From: Aquilonibacter sp963703325 | GTDB lineage: Bacteria; Vulcanimicrobiota; Vulcanimicrobiia; Vulcanimicrobiales; Vulcanimicrobiaceae | Direction: 5' to 3' | Length of the DNA: 64,000 nucleotides | Assembly (NCBI GenBank): GCA_963703325.1 | Contig: OY969805.1 | Location: forward strand, 1,178,001-1,242,000 | In this document: piece after piece, positions 57,593 through 64,000 of the stretch | Layout of the letters: each line of letters begins with the position of its first letter | Position numbering within the stretch: the stretch's first letter is position 1 | The notes under the pieces: generated by a model | What the model was told of the DNA's origin: nothing | The model's input: the letters and a program-made list of their open reading frames with translations, nothing else | The model's database searches: none | Made by a program: the position numbers and the translations under genes

Positions 57593-58126
57593 GTGGCAAT
57601 GCGGGATCCAGCGCTCGAGCGCGCATTCGCAGAACGGCAGTCATGGGCGTACGAAGCGGCGTACCGCCGCTTTGGCGCGCGCATGTATACGGCTGCACTG
57701 CGCGTGCTCGCGGATCGCGGCGCGGCCCAAGATTGCGTCCACGAAGTGATGCTACACCTTTGGAAGCGCGGCGATGCGTATCAGCCCGAGCGCGGCGCAT
57801 TGGAGGCGTTTCTCGTGACCTGCTCGCGGAATCGCGGCCTGGAACGCCGGCGTCATACCGAGCGCCAATCCGACGTCGCGCGCCGCGCCGCTACCTCAGA
57901 CGAGAGCGAAGAGCTGATAGCGGATCCGATCGAGCGCGAGCGAATTGCGCGCGCGATCGACGCGTTGCCGGCAGCGCAAGCGCAAACCATACAGTTTGCG
58001 TACTTCAACGGTATGACCCACACCGAGATCGCAAGCGCGCTCGGCGAACCGGTGGGAACGATCAAAAGCCGGCTTGCAGCGGCGCTGCGCAGCCTGCGCC
58101 GAACGTTGGTGACGGCCGATGTTTGA
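57593..58126 (+). CDS. ECF-type RNA polymerase sigma factor
   Basis: The protein of about 177 residues has sigma region 2 (ALERAFAERQSWAYEAAYRR, AAQDCVHEVMLHLWKR) and region 4 (ALPAAQAQTIQFAYFNGMTH, then EIASALGEPVGTIKSRL). It overlaps the anti-sigma factor gene by eight bases. ECF factors respond to envelope or redox stress and are released from their anti-sigma. The start is GTG 57593 or ATG 57599. The likely regulon includes this redox locus. Confidence 0.93.
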   Translation: MAMRDPALERAFAERQSWAYEAAYRRFGARMYTAALRVLADRGAAQDCVHEVMLHLWKRGDAYQPERGALEAFLVTCSRNRGLERRRHTERQSDVARRAATSDESEELIADPIERERIARAIDALPAAQAQTIQFAYFNGMTHTEIASALGEPVGTIKSRLAAALRSLRRTLVTADV

Positions 58127-58733
58127 ATTGCATCTCGGCGATCTCGCCGAACTCTACGTGCTCGGCGAACTCGACCCGAGCGAACGCGCGGCGGTCGAGG
58201 CGCACATTGCGGGCTGCATGCCGTGTCTGCGTCGCGTGGGTGAGGCGGAAGAGACGCTGCTCGCGCTCGAGCGCGGCGCGCTCGCCGAACCTACGCCCGA
58301 ACTGCTCGATCGCCGTATGCGTTTCGGCGTGCCGCCGCGGCGATACGCGGCCTATGCGCTTGCCGCGGCCGCGGGCTTAGTGCTCGGCATCCTGACGATG
58401 CTGCCGGGATATTTCCGTCCGCATGCACCACAAGCAGCGCTGGTCGCGATGATCCACAGTCACTTCAACCACGCGCAATTTGCGGCGGTCGGTTCGGCAC
58501 ATGCGCCGCCCGCCAAAGTCATCTGCGCGCGCGACCGCAGTTGGCTCTTCATCGTTGCCGATGGGTCGGAGCGCTACGCGGTGTATGCGATCGAGGGTAC
58601 GACGGCGACGCGGTTAGGCGAACTGCAACCGCAGGGCGCTACGAGCTCGCTCTACGTTGCGCACGCGCCCGCGGCGAGTGCCGTCGAATTGCGCGATGGT
58701 GCGACGATCGTCGAACGCGCGGCGCTGCCCTAG
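58119..58733 (+). CDS. membrane anti-sigma factor (zinc-finger type)
   Basis: The 204-residue protein has a ZAS-like N-terminus (LYVLGELDPSERAAVEAHIA followed by GCMPC), giving the H-x3-C-x2-C metal site that senses thiol or redox state in many anti-sigmas. One membrane helix (about 76-96) and a C-terminal RskA-like extracytoplasmic domain (KVICARDRSWLFIVADGSER) follow. It should bind the ECF factor encoded just upstream and release it on a signal. Confidence 0.92.
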   Translation: MFELHLGDLAELYVLGELDPSERAAVEAHIAGCMPCLRRVGEAEETLLALERGALAEPTPELLDRRMRFGVPPRRYAAYALAAAAGLVLGILTMLPGYFRPHAPQAALVAMIHSHFNHAQFAAVGSAHAPPAKVICARDRSWLFIVADGSERYAVYAIEGTTATRLGELQPQGATSSLYVAHAPAASAVELRDGATIVERAALP

Positions 58734-59917
58734 CCGGCCTGATCGTTGTGGTTCTGAAACAGATTCGGCGCTGCCGGATCGCGCTTGGAGCGCCGGTCGC
58801 TGGGCTCCGCATCGAGCGCGGTAACGGCGCGAGGAGCCAAATCGATGACGCTGGGTTCGGGCAGCTCCTCACCGCCGATCGTCGATTCGTCTTTGAGCTT
58901 GCGTCCTTGCGGGAGCAGACGCGACTCGTAGGTTCCCACCGCTTCATTAAAAGCACCGACCGAACGCTCGAGGTGGCGGCCGAGATTGACTAAGCGATCC
59001 GCAAACCGTGCGGTGCGCTCGTAGAGTTCGCGTCCCAGGGTCGCGATGCGTTTGGCGTTCTCTTCTTGTTTGACCGCCTGCCAGCCCATCGCAAACGAGC
59101 GCAGTAACGGAATTAACGAAAGCGGTCCGGCGATGAGCACGCTGCGATCCAAGGCGTATTCGATCAGCATCGGATTCTCGGTGCAGGCGGCGCTCAAAAA
59201 AGCTTCGCCCGGCACGAACATCACGACGAAGTCGGCCGATCCTTCGGTAGACTGATAGTTGCGTTTAGATAGCGCGTCGACGTGATCTTGCAGCGCGCGT
59301 GCATGGCGCTTGACCAGGTCCTTGCGGGTTGCCTCGTCCGCGGCTTCAAGTGCGGCTTGCAGCGCATCGGTCGGCGCTTTGGCGTCGACGAAGACGCAAC
59401 GATTGCCGGGCAGTTTGATCGTCATGTCCGGGCGGCCGCGGCCGGCTTCGAACGCGATCGTCTGCTGCTCGTCGAAGTCGCAATAGGCGAGCATACCCGC
59501 TTTTTCGACCACGTTGCGGAGCTGAATTTCGCCCCACTTACCGCGCGTGGTCGGACTGCGCAGCGCCGTAACCAGCGTCGAGGTCTGATTCGAAAGCGCG
59601 TTGGCAGCGGACTCGATTTTGTCGGCGCGGCCCAGCAGCTGTGTGAGCTGCTCACGCAGCGCGCCGGAATCCTCACTGCGCTTGTTCTCGATCTCGCGGA
59701 CCATGCGGTCGAATTCGGTCAGTCGCTCGGCGATCGGCGCGACGATCTGGCCGACGCGTTCGCCCGCCTGGTGCGTCGTTGCTTCACGGAGATCGTTCTT
59801 TGCCCGTTCGAGGAGTGCATCGATCGCCGCCCGTTCACCGCGCTGGCGCGCGTACATGACGAAGGCGCCGAGGGTGATGCCGACCAGAAGGAAGAGGAGA
59901 TCGACGAAAGCGGTCAC
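58730..59917 (-). CDS. rmuC: DNA recombination protein RmuC
   Basis: The 395-residue protein has an N-terminal membrane helix (AFVDLLFLLVGITLGAFVMY), a coiled coil (about 30-120), and the RmuC nuclease-like domain: RGKWGEIQLRNVVEKAGML, RGRPDMTIKLPGNRCVFVDA followed by KAPTDAL, and FVPGEAFLSAA. RmuC limits recombination at inverted repeats. I use GTG 59917, which forms a GTGA overlap with the stop of the dienelactone hydrolase gene. Confidence 0.94.
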   Translation of the reverse strand: MTAFVDLLFLLVGITLGAFVMYARQRGERAAIDALLERAKNDLREATTHQAGERVGQIVAPIAERLTEFDRMVREIENKRSEDSGALREQLTQLLGRADKIESAANALSNQTSTLVTALRSPTTRGKWGEIQLRNVVEKAGMLAYCDFDEQQTIAFEAGRGRPDMTIKLPGNRCVFVDAKAPTDALQAALEAADEATRKDLVKRHARALQDHVDALSKRNYQSTEGSADFVVMFVPGEAFLSAACTENPMLIEYALDRSVLIAGPLSLIPLLRSFAMGWQAVKQEENAKRIATLGRELYERTARFADRLVNLGRHLERSVGAFNEAVGTYESRLLPQGRKLKDESTIGGEELPEPSVIDLAPRAVTALDAEPSDRRSKRDPAAPNLFQNHNDQAG

Positions 59918-60738
59918 GTTTCCAGTCCGAGTTGATCCTTGAAGAAGGCCAAGACGCGCTTCCACGCGTCGTCGGCAGCAGATGCCACGTAAGAACTTCG
60001 CGTATCGTCGAAAAATGCATGCCCGGCCGAAGGATAAACGCGAATATCATTGGGCACGCGCAGCGCGGTGCGCCAGGTTCGAACGTCTTCGGCCGGGATG
60101 CTCGTGTCCTTTTCGCCGTAGCTCCCGCAGACGGGGATGTGAATCTCGGTCGGATCGATATCTTTGATCGCGCCGTAGAAGGGCGCGACCGCGTCGAAGA
60201 CATCGGAGTTATCGAGGGCTTGAATCAGCGCGAGGTGACCGCCCATGCAAAAGCCGGCGACGCCGAGTTTACAGTTTGGAGCTTTGGCGAGCATGTTCAG
60301 GCTGCCGGCGCGCAAATCGCCGTCGTACTGTTTGCGCTGCAGTTGCGCGGCGAACGGTTTAAACGTCGCAACCTCGGTCGCACCGTCGCCGCTCGGCGCA
60401 TTCATGCGCGAATAGAGATCCGGCGCGATGCACATGAAGCCCGCTTTGGCGAAACGGCGCACGGTGTCGCGTAATTGCTCGTCGACACCCCAGATCGCCA
60501 TGACGAGAACGATGCCCGGCGTGTTAGCGCGAACCGCTTTCGGGAACGCGGCATACGCGTTTACCACACCGTCGGGCCGGCGCAACTGTGGACGATCGAC
60601 CGTGATCGCCGGATCATTCTCAGGCACGATCGGCGGATGCGGAGCACCGAACCCGCTTTGCGCCGCCCCATGAGCTGTGACCGACGCCGTCGCTGCCGCA
60701 CCGGCAGCCAGTCCGGCGAATTCACGGCGGTTCATCAT
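59914..60738 (-). CDS. Tat-exported dienelactone hydrolase-family protein
   Basis: The 274-residue protein has a twin-arginine signal (NRREFAGLAAGAAATASVTA) and an alpha/beta hydrolase domain. The nucleophile is Cys in LGVAGFCMGGHLA, the acid Asp in GSYGEKDTSIPAE and the base His in YPSAGHAFFDD. Dienelactone hydrolases open lactone rings in chlorocatechol breakdown, but exported relatives act on unknown esters. The start is one of two adjacent ATGs (60738 or 60735). It is coupled to rmuC. Confidence 0.9.
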   Translation of the reverse strand: MMNRREFAGLAAGAAATASVTAHGAAQSGFGAPHPPIVPENDPAITVDRPQLRRPDGVVNAYAAFPKAVRANTPGIVLVMAIWGVDEQLRDTVRRFAKAGFMCIAPDLYSRMNAPSGDGATEVATFKPFAAQLQRKQYDGDLRAGSLNMLAKAPNCKLGVAGFCMGGHLALIQALDNSDVFDAVAPFYGAIKDIDPTEIHIPVCGSYGEKDTSIPAEDVRTWRTALRVPNDIRVYPSAGHAFFDDTRSSYVASAADDAWKRVLAFFKDQLGLET

Positions 60739-60817
60739 CGTACGGTGAACATTCGGACCCAGGTCGTCGCCTTCCTGACCAAAAAAACGAGGCCTGGACG
60801 AAATTCCCTACGGAGCG

Positions 60818-61795
60818 ATGACCTTGATCGGTTTTTTGCTAGCGCTTGCCGTCGCGATTGTCGCGACGCTTCTGGGACGCGTTGCCCCGATCGTGGGTGC
60901 GCCGGTTTTTGCCATTGTGATCGGAGCGATCGTTGCAACCGTGCGCATGCCTGGCCCGGCGTTGCGTCCGGGCATCACGTTTGCAAGCAAACAGTTGTTG
61001 CAATGGTCGATCGTATTGCTCGGCACGCACCTGAGTCTGAGCGAAATCGCGCAAGGCGGCACGCAATCGCTGCCGGTTATGCTCGGCACGCTCGTCATCG
61101 TGCTTGTACTCGCGTACGTCGTCGGCCGCGCGCTCGGCCTCGATCGCGACATCCGGCGACTGATCGGCATCGGCACCGCGATCTGCGGCGGTTCAGCAAT
61201 CGCTGCGGTTGCGAGCGTCATCGAAGCCGAGCAAGCCGACATCGCGTACGCGCTCGGCGTCGTCTTTCTATTCAATGTGGTCGCGGTGCTGATCTTTCCC
61301 GCCTTCGGTCACTTGATGCAGCTCTCGCAGCACGCATTCGGTTTGTGGGCCGGCACGGCGATCAACGACACGTCGTCGGTCGTCGCAGCGGCGTTCGCAT
61401 ACGGCCGTGACGCGGGCAACGACGCGGTGATCGTGAAGCTCACCCGCACAACGCTGATCATTCCGGTCGTGGTGTACTACGGTTGGCGCAGAATAGTGCA
61501 GGCGCGAGGCAATCCCGGAGCGATCAACTGGCGGGCAATCATCCCGTGGTTCATCCTATGGTTTCTGGTCGCCGCTGCACTCAATTCGTTCGGGCTGATT
61601 CCCGCGGTCGCGCAAGGCCCATTGCAAGAACTCGCGCTGTTTTCAATCACCGTCGCGCTTGCCGGCGTCGGGCTCGGAACCGATATCCAAAGGATCCGGG
61701 CCGCCGGTATTCGGCCGCTGGTCCTCGGCGCGATTCTGTGGGCGGCGATCGCGGTCTCGAGCCTGGCCATCGGCCGGCTCGCCCACCTCGGGTGA
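60818..61795 (+). CDS. YeiH-family putative anion exporter
   Basis: The 325-residue polytopic protein has about ten helices and the family motifs: LRPGITFASKQLLQWSIVLL, GIGTAICGGSAIAAVASVI, and LWAGTAINDTSSVVAAAF. YeiH/UPF0324 proteins are predicted sulfate or organic-anion exporters, based on weak functional data. CGGAG lies four to five bases before the ATG. A terminator follows, so it appears to be a single-gene unit. Confidence 0.9.
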   Translation: MTLIGFLLALAVAIVATLLGRVAPIVGAPVFAIVIGAIVATVRMPGPALRPGITFASKQLLQWSIVLLGTHLSLSEIAQGGTQSLPVMLGTLVIVLVLAYVVGRALGLDRDIRRLIGIGTAICGGSAIAAVASVIEAEQADIAYALGVVFLFNVVAVLIFPAFGHLMQLSQHAFGLWAGTAINDTSSVVAAAFAYGRDAGNDAVIVKLTRTTLIIPVVVYYGWRRIVQARGNPGAINWRAIIPWFILWFLVAAALNSFGLIPAVAQGPLQELALFSITVALAGVGLGTDIQRIRAAGIRPLVLGAILWAAIAVSSLAIGRLAHLG

Positions 61796-61845
61796 GGTAG
61801 GGCGCCCCTGGTCGTATCCCGCCGTCCGAGGGTGGGGTTAAAATG

Positions 61846-61867
61846 GCGGGGAAGCTAGATTTCCCGC
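61846..61867 (+). terminator. intrinsic terminator after the YeiH-family gene
   Basis: GCGGGGAA and TTTCCCGC form an 8-bp stem (with one G-T pair) around a 6-base loop. TTATTT follows. It lies about 50 bases past the stop. Confidence 0.65.
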
Positions 61868-61891
61868 TTATTTAGATGGAGTAGTAACAAC

Positions 61892-64000
61892 GTGGCCGAT
61901 CCGGTAGTCAAGGTAACCCTCCCCGAAATGGGGGAGTCGGTCACCGAAGGCTCCATCGTCGAATGGCGCAAGCGCGTCGGTGATGCCGTGAGCGAAGGCG
62001 ACACGCTCGTCGACGTGACCACCGATAAAGTTGACGTCGAGGTTCCGGCGACGGCCGCGGGCGTGATCACGCAACTGTTCGGCAAAGAGGGTGACACCGT
62101 CGCCGTCGGTGCGACGCTGGCCGAAATCGACACGTCCAAAAATGGCGCGGCCGCTACCAACACGCCCGCCGCTGCGGCGCCGGCGAAGACCAACGGGAAG
62201 ACCGCTGCCGCTGCGCCCGCACCGGCTGCGCCGCCTGCTCCTAAGGGTGAACCAAAAATCGTTGCGGTGACGCTGCCCGAAATGGGCGAGTCGGTCACCG
62301 AAGGTTCGATCGTTGAGTTTCGCGTCAAGCCCGGGCAGCCGGTAAATGAAGGCGACGCGATCGTCGACGTGACGACCGACAAGGTCGACGTCGAAGTGCC
62401 GGCGACCGCAACCGGCGTTGTCACGCAGCTCTTCGGTAAGGCGGGTGATACGATCGCCGTCGGCGCGAAGCTTGCTGAAATCGACGCGAGTGCTTCCATC
62501 GCTGTCATCCCGAGCGCGCCGAAAGCTGACATTGTCATCCCGAGCGTAGCGCAGGGAACGCCAAGCGTTCCCCAGCGTAGTCGAGGGACGGGCGAGATCT
62601 CTGCGTCGCATCAAGCGCGCCGCGTGGCAAATAAACTCGAGCTGGATCTCTCGTCGATTCACGGTTCGGGGCCTAATGGTTTGATTTTGCGAAGCGACGT
62701 GTCGTCGCAAGCAAACGGCGCGCGCAAACTCAGCGCAATGCCGGCGTCGAATGTTCCGCCGTTGCCGGCGCCGCCGGCCGGTGCGAAGCTCACCCCGCTC
62801 AAAGGCCCGGCAGCCGCGCTTACCGGTTACATGGAGCAGTCGCTGACGATCCCGACCGCGACGAGTTTTCGCTCGCTGCCGGTCGACGTGCTCGACGCGC
62901 GCCGCAAAGAACTCAACAACGCGATCAAAGCCGCGGGACGCAGCGAAAAAGTTTCGTTCACACATATCATCGCGTATGCATTGGTGCGCGCGGCAAACGA
63001 GATGCCGTTCATCACCTACAGCTTCCGCCGCGATGAAAGTGGCGCGCCGCAGCGTCTAGAACCCGGTATTCATCTCGGCCTCGCGGTCGATTCTGAACGC
63101 AAAGACGGCACCCGCTTCCTGATCGTGCCGGTGATCAAGAACGCCAACGCCCTCGACTTCGCCGGTTTTTATAATAAATATCAGGAGCTGGTCACCAAAG
63201 CGCGTGACAATAAGCTCGTTGCTGACGATCTGCAAGGCGCGTCGTTCACACTGACCAACCCGGGCGGCATTGGTACGGTTGCCTCAGTGCCGCGTTTGCT
63301 CGTCGGTCAAGGCGCGATTCTCGCGACCGGCGCGATCGGCTATCCGCCGGGATTCCAAAGCGCATCGGAACCGGCACTGCGTCAACTCGGCGTCAGCAAA
63401 GTGATGCAGATGACGAGCACCTACGATCATCGCGTCATTCAAGGGGCGCAATCAGGTGAATATCTGCGCCGCGTTGACCAGATGCTGCAAGGCGCGGACA
63501 ATTTCTACGAAACGCTCTTCTCGCAACTCGGACAGACTTTACCGCTCAAAGCTGAAGCTTTGCCCGTTAAAGTCGCGACTGCGTCGCTGGACTCTGCCAC
63601 TGCCCCGGCGCAGTCCGATGAAATGTTGCGCGCGGTCGCGGCCGCGATGGCGATTGTCTCCGGCTATCGCACGCATGGGCATCTGGCCGCGCATCTCGAT
63701 CCGCTTGGCTCGGAACCGGTCGGCGATCCCAAACTCGATCCCGCCAGCTACGGCCTTACACCGTCGCTGCAAGCGGCGATTCCCGCATCGGTGCTGCACG
63801 TGCACGTGCCGGGTGCAACGCTCGCCGACGTGCTGCCGAAGTTGCGTGAGATCTATAGCTCGACGATCGCCTATGAGTTCGAACATATCTCGAATACCGA
63901 GCAACGCCGCTGGCTGCGCGAAACGATCGAGAGCGGCGCCTACAAGATTGCGCACTCGCCCAAACGCCAGATTCGCTTCCTACAGCGTTTGACCAAAGGC
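61892..64000 (+). CDS. kgd: Kgd-like E2-E1 fusion of the 2-oxoglutarate dehydrogenase complex, with two lipoyl domains (3' end off window)
   Basis: A GTG at 61892 opens an unbroken frame of 703 codons to the window end. Domains in order: lipoyl 1 (LPEMGESVTEGSIVEWRKRV; lipoyl-lysine 46 in TTDKVDV), an Ala/Pro linker, lipoyl 2 (Lys164), a linker partly encoded by repeat DNA (about 204-236), an E1/E3-binding domain (ASHQARRVANKLELDLSSIH), a catalytic E2 domain ending in STYDHRVIQGAQSGEYLRR, and the beginning of an E1o/SucA region (GYRTHGHLAAHLDPLGSEPV). The STYDHR-IQGA form is that of actinobacterial Kgd/OdhA. Those proteins, as I know them, lack the lipoyl domains seen here. It would decarboxylate 2-oxoglutarate and transfer succinyl to CoA in one chain. 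Confidence 0.92.
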   Translation, partial: MADPVVKVTLPEMGESVTEGSIVEWRKRVGDAVSEGDTLVDVTTDKVDVEVPATAAGVITQLFGKEGDTVAVGATLAEIDTSKNGAAATNTPAAAAPAKTNGKTAAAAPAPAAPPAPKGEPKIVAVTLPEMGESVTEGSIVEFRVKPGQPVNEGDAIVDVTTDKVDVEVPATATGVVTQLFGKAGDTIAVGAKLAEIDASASIAVIPSAPKADIVIPSVAQGTPSVPQRSRGTGEISASHQARRVANKLELDLSSIHGSGPNGLILRSDVSSQANGARKLSAMPASNVPPLPAPPAGAKLTPLKGPAAALTGYMEQSLTIPTATSFRSLPVDVLDARRKELNNAIKAAGRSEKVSFTHIIAYALVRAANEMPFITYSFRRDESGAPQRLEPGIHLGLAVDSERKDGTRFLIVPVIKNANALDFAGFYNKYQELVTKARDNKLVADDLQGASFTLTNPGGIGTVASVPRLLVGQGAILATGAIGYPPGFQSASEPALRQLGVSKVMQMTSTYDHRVIQGAQSGEYLRRVDQMLQGADNFYETLFSQLGQTLPLKAEALPVKVATASLDSATAPAQSDEMLRAVAAAMAIVSGYRTHGHLAAHLDPLGSEPVGDPKLDPASYGLTPSLQAAIPASVLHVHVPGATLADVLPKLREIYSSTIAYEFEHISNTEQRRWLRETIESGAYKIAHSPKRQIRFLQRLTKG
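62503..62591 (+). repeat. dispersed CHPERSR-type repeats (copies 5 and 6) inside the kgd-like gene
   Basis: A partial copy starts at 62503 (TGTCATCCCGAGCGCGCC) and a longer one at 62533 (TGTCATCCCGAGCGTAGC), ending in GTCGAGGGACG. The second contains a perfect hairpin, GGGAACGC/GCGTTCCC with a 3-base loop. Together they encode the stretch VIPSAPKADIVIPSVAQG and on to SVPQRSRGTGE, in frame, between the second lipoyl and the subunit-binding domain. Confidence 0.85.

Noticed and set aside
61868..62965. 365-codon minus-strand frame opposite the kgd-like gene
   Set aside because: The plus strand gives lipoyl, subunit-binding and acyltransferase motifs without a stop; the minus frame has no recognisable pattern.
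1..64000. CRISPR arrays, tRNA or rRNA genes, prophage or transposase genes
   Set aside because: No regularly spaced repeats, no cloverleaf-forming intergenic sequence and no integrase, transposase or capsid-type proteins were seen.

Overview
The window is a high-GC, densely packed bacterial chromosome segment of about 75 genes. Outer-membrane barrels, an EnvC/FtsEX module and periplasmic proteases point to a diderm cell. No ribosomal RNA or universal marker gene is present, so placement is a guess. Tandem MinDs, a polyhydroxyalkanoate operon, a Kgd-type 2-oxoglutarate dehydrogenase with its own lipoyl domains and apparently frequent leaderless promoters would fit an uncultured soil lineage such as Candidatus Eremiobacterota (WPS-2).

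Layout. 1-6.3 kb: the edge of an XRE-nucleotidyltransferase gene, a PadR/HAAS membrane unit, a degenerate HD-GYP response regulator, an OmpR-type two-component pair and an MmyB-like regulator. 6.3-12.3 kb: a dehydrogenase/TauE pair and the PHA locus (phasin, XRE regulator, phaC, a frameshifted phaB, a compact predicted RNA fold, an intact phaB). 12.4-14.7 kb: a pseudopilin, a membrane protein/winged-helix pair and a MOSC protein. 14.7-21.7 kb: a MoxR-DUF58-DUF4129-DUF4350 cluster with SpoIIM-like and RDD proteins. 21.7-30.4 kb: a DUF697 protein and an M48 protease, then minC-minD-minD-minE and rodA, interrupted by an alkB-containing two-gene insertion. 30.4-36.9 kb: a methyltransferase, a PilZ protein, RNase E/G and a small lower-GC patch with repeats. 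36.7-44.5 kb (minus strand): ftsE-ftsX-histidine kinase-response regulator/GGDEF-M23 activator-two S41 proteases-small membrane protein. 44.5-50.9 kb: an acyl-CoA dehydrogenase, a TetR-controlled divergent pair, a DUF695-RraB protein, a secreted peroxiredoxin and a TonB-receptor-like barrel. 51-58.7 kb: a probable extracellular electron-transfer module (Sco1, two cupredoxins, a Cyc2-like cytochrome-porin, a two-component system, an ECF sigma/anti-sigma pair). 58.7-64 kb: rmuC, a Tat-exported dienelactone hydrolase, a YeiH-type permease and the start of a kgd-like fusion gene that runs off the window.

Themes. Most operons are translationally coupled through ATGA or GTGA overlaps. Several genes not preceded by another gene have a -10 box six or seven bases before the start codon, implying leaderless mRNAs. 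A dispersed repeat whose core reads tgtcatcccgag occurs at least five times and lies in frame inside two protein genes. The most promising novel systems are the Cyc2-like module and the ftsEX operon with a built-in two-component system.
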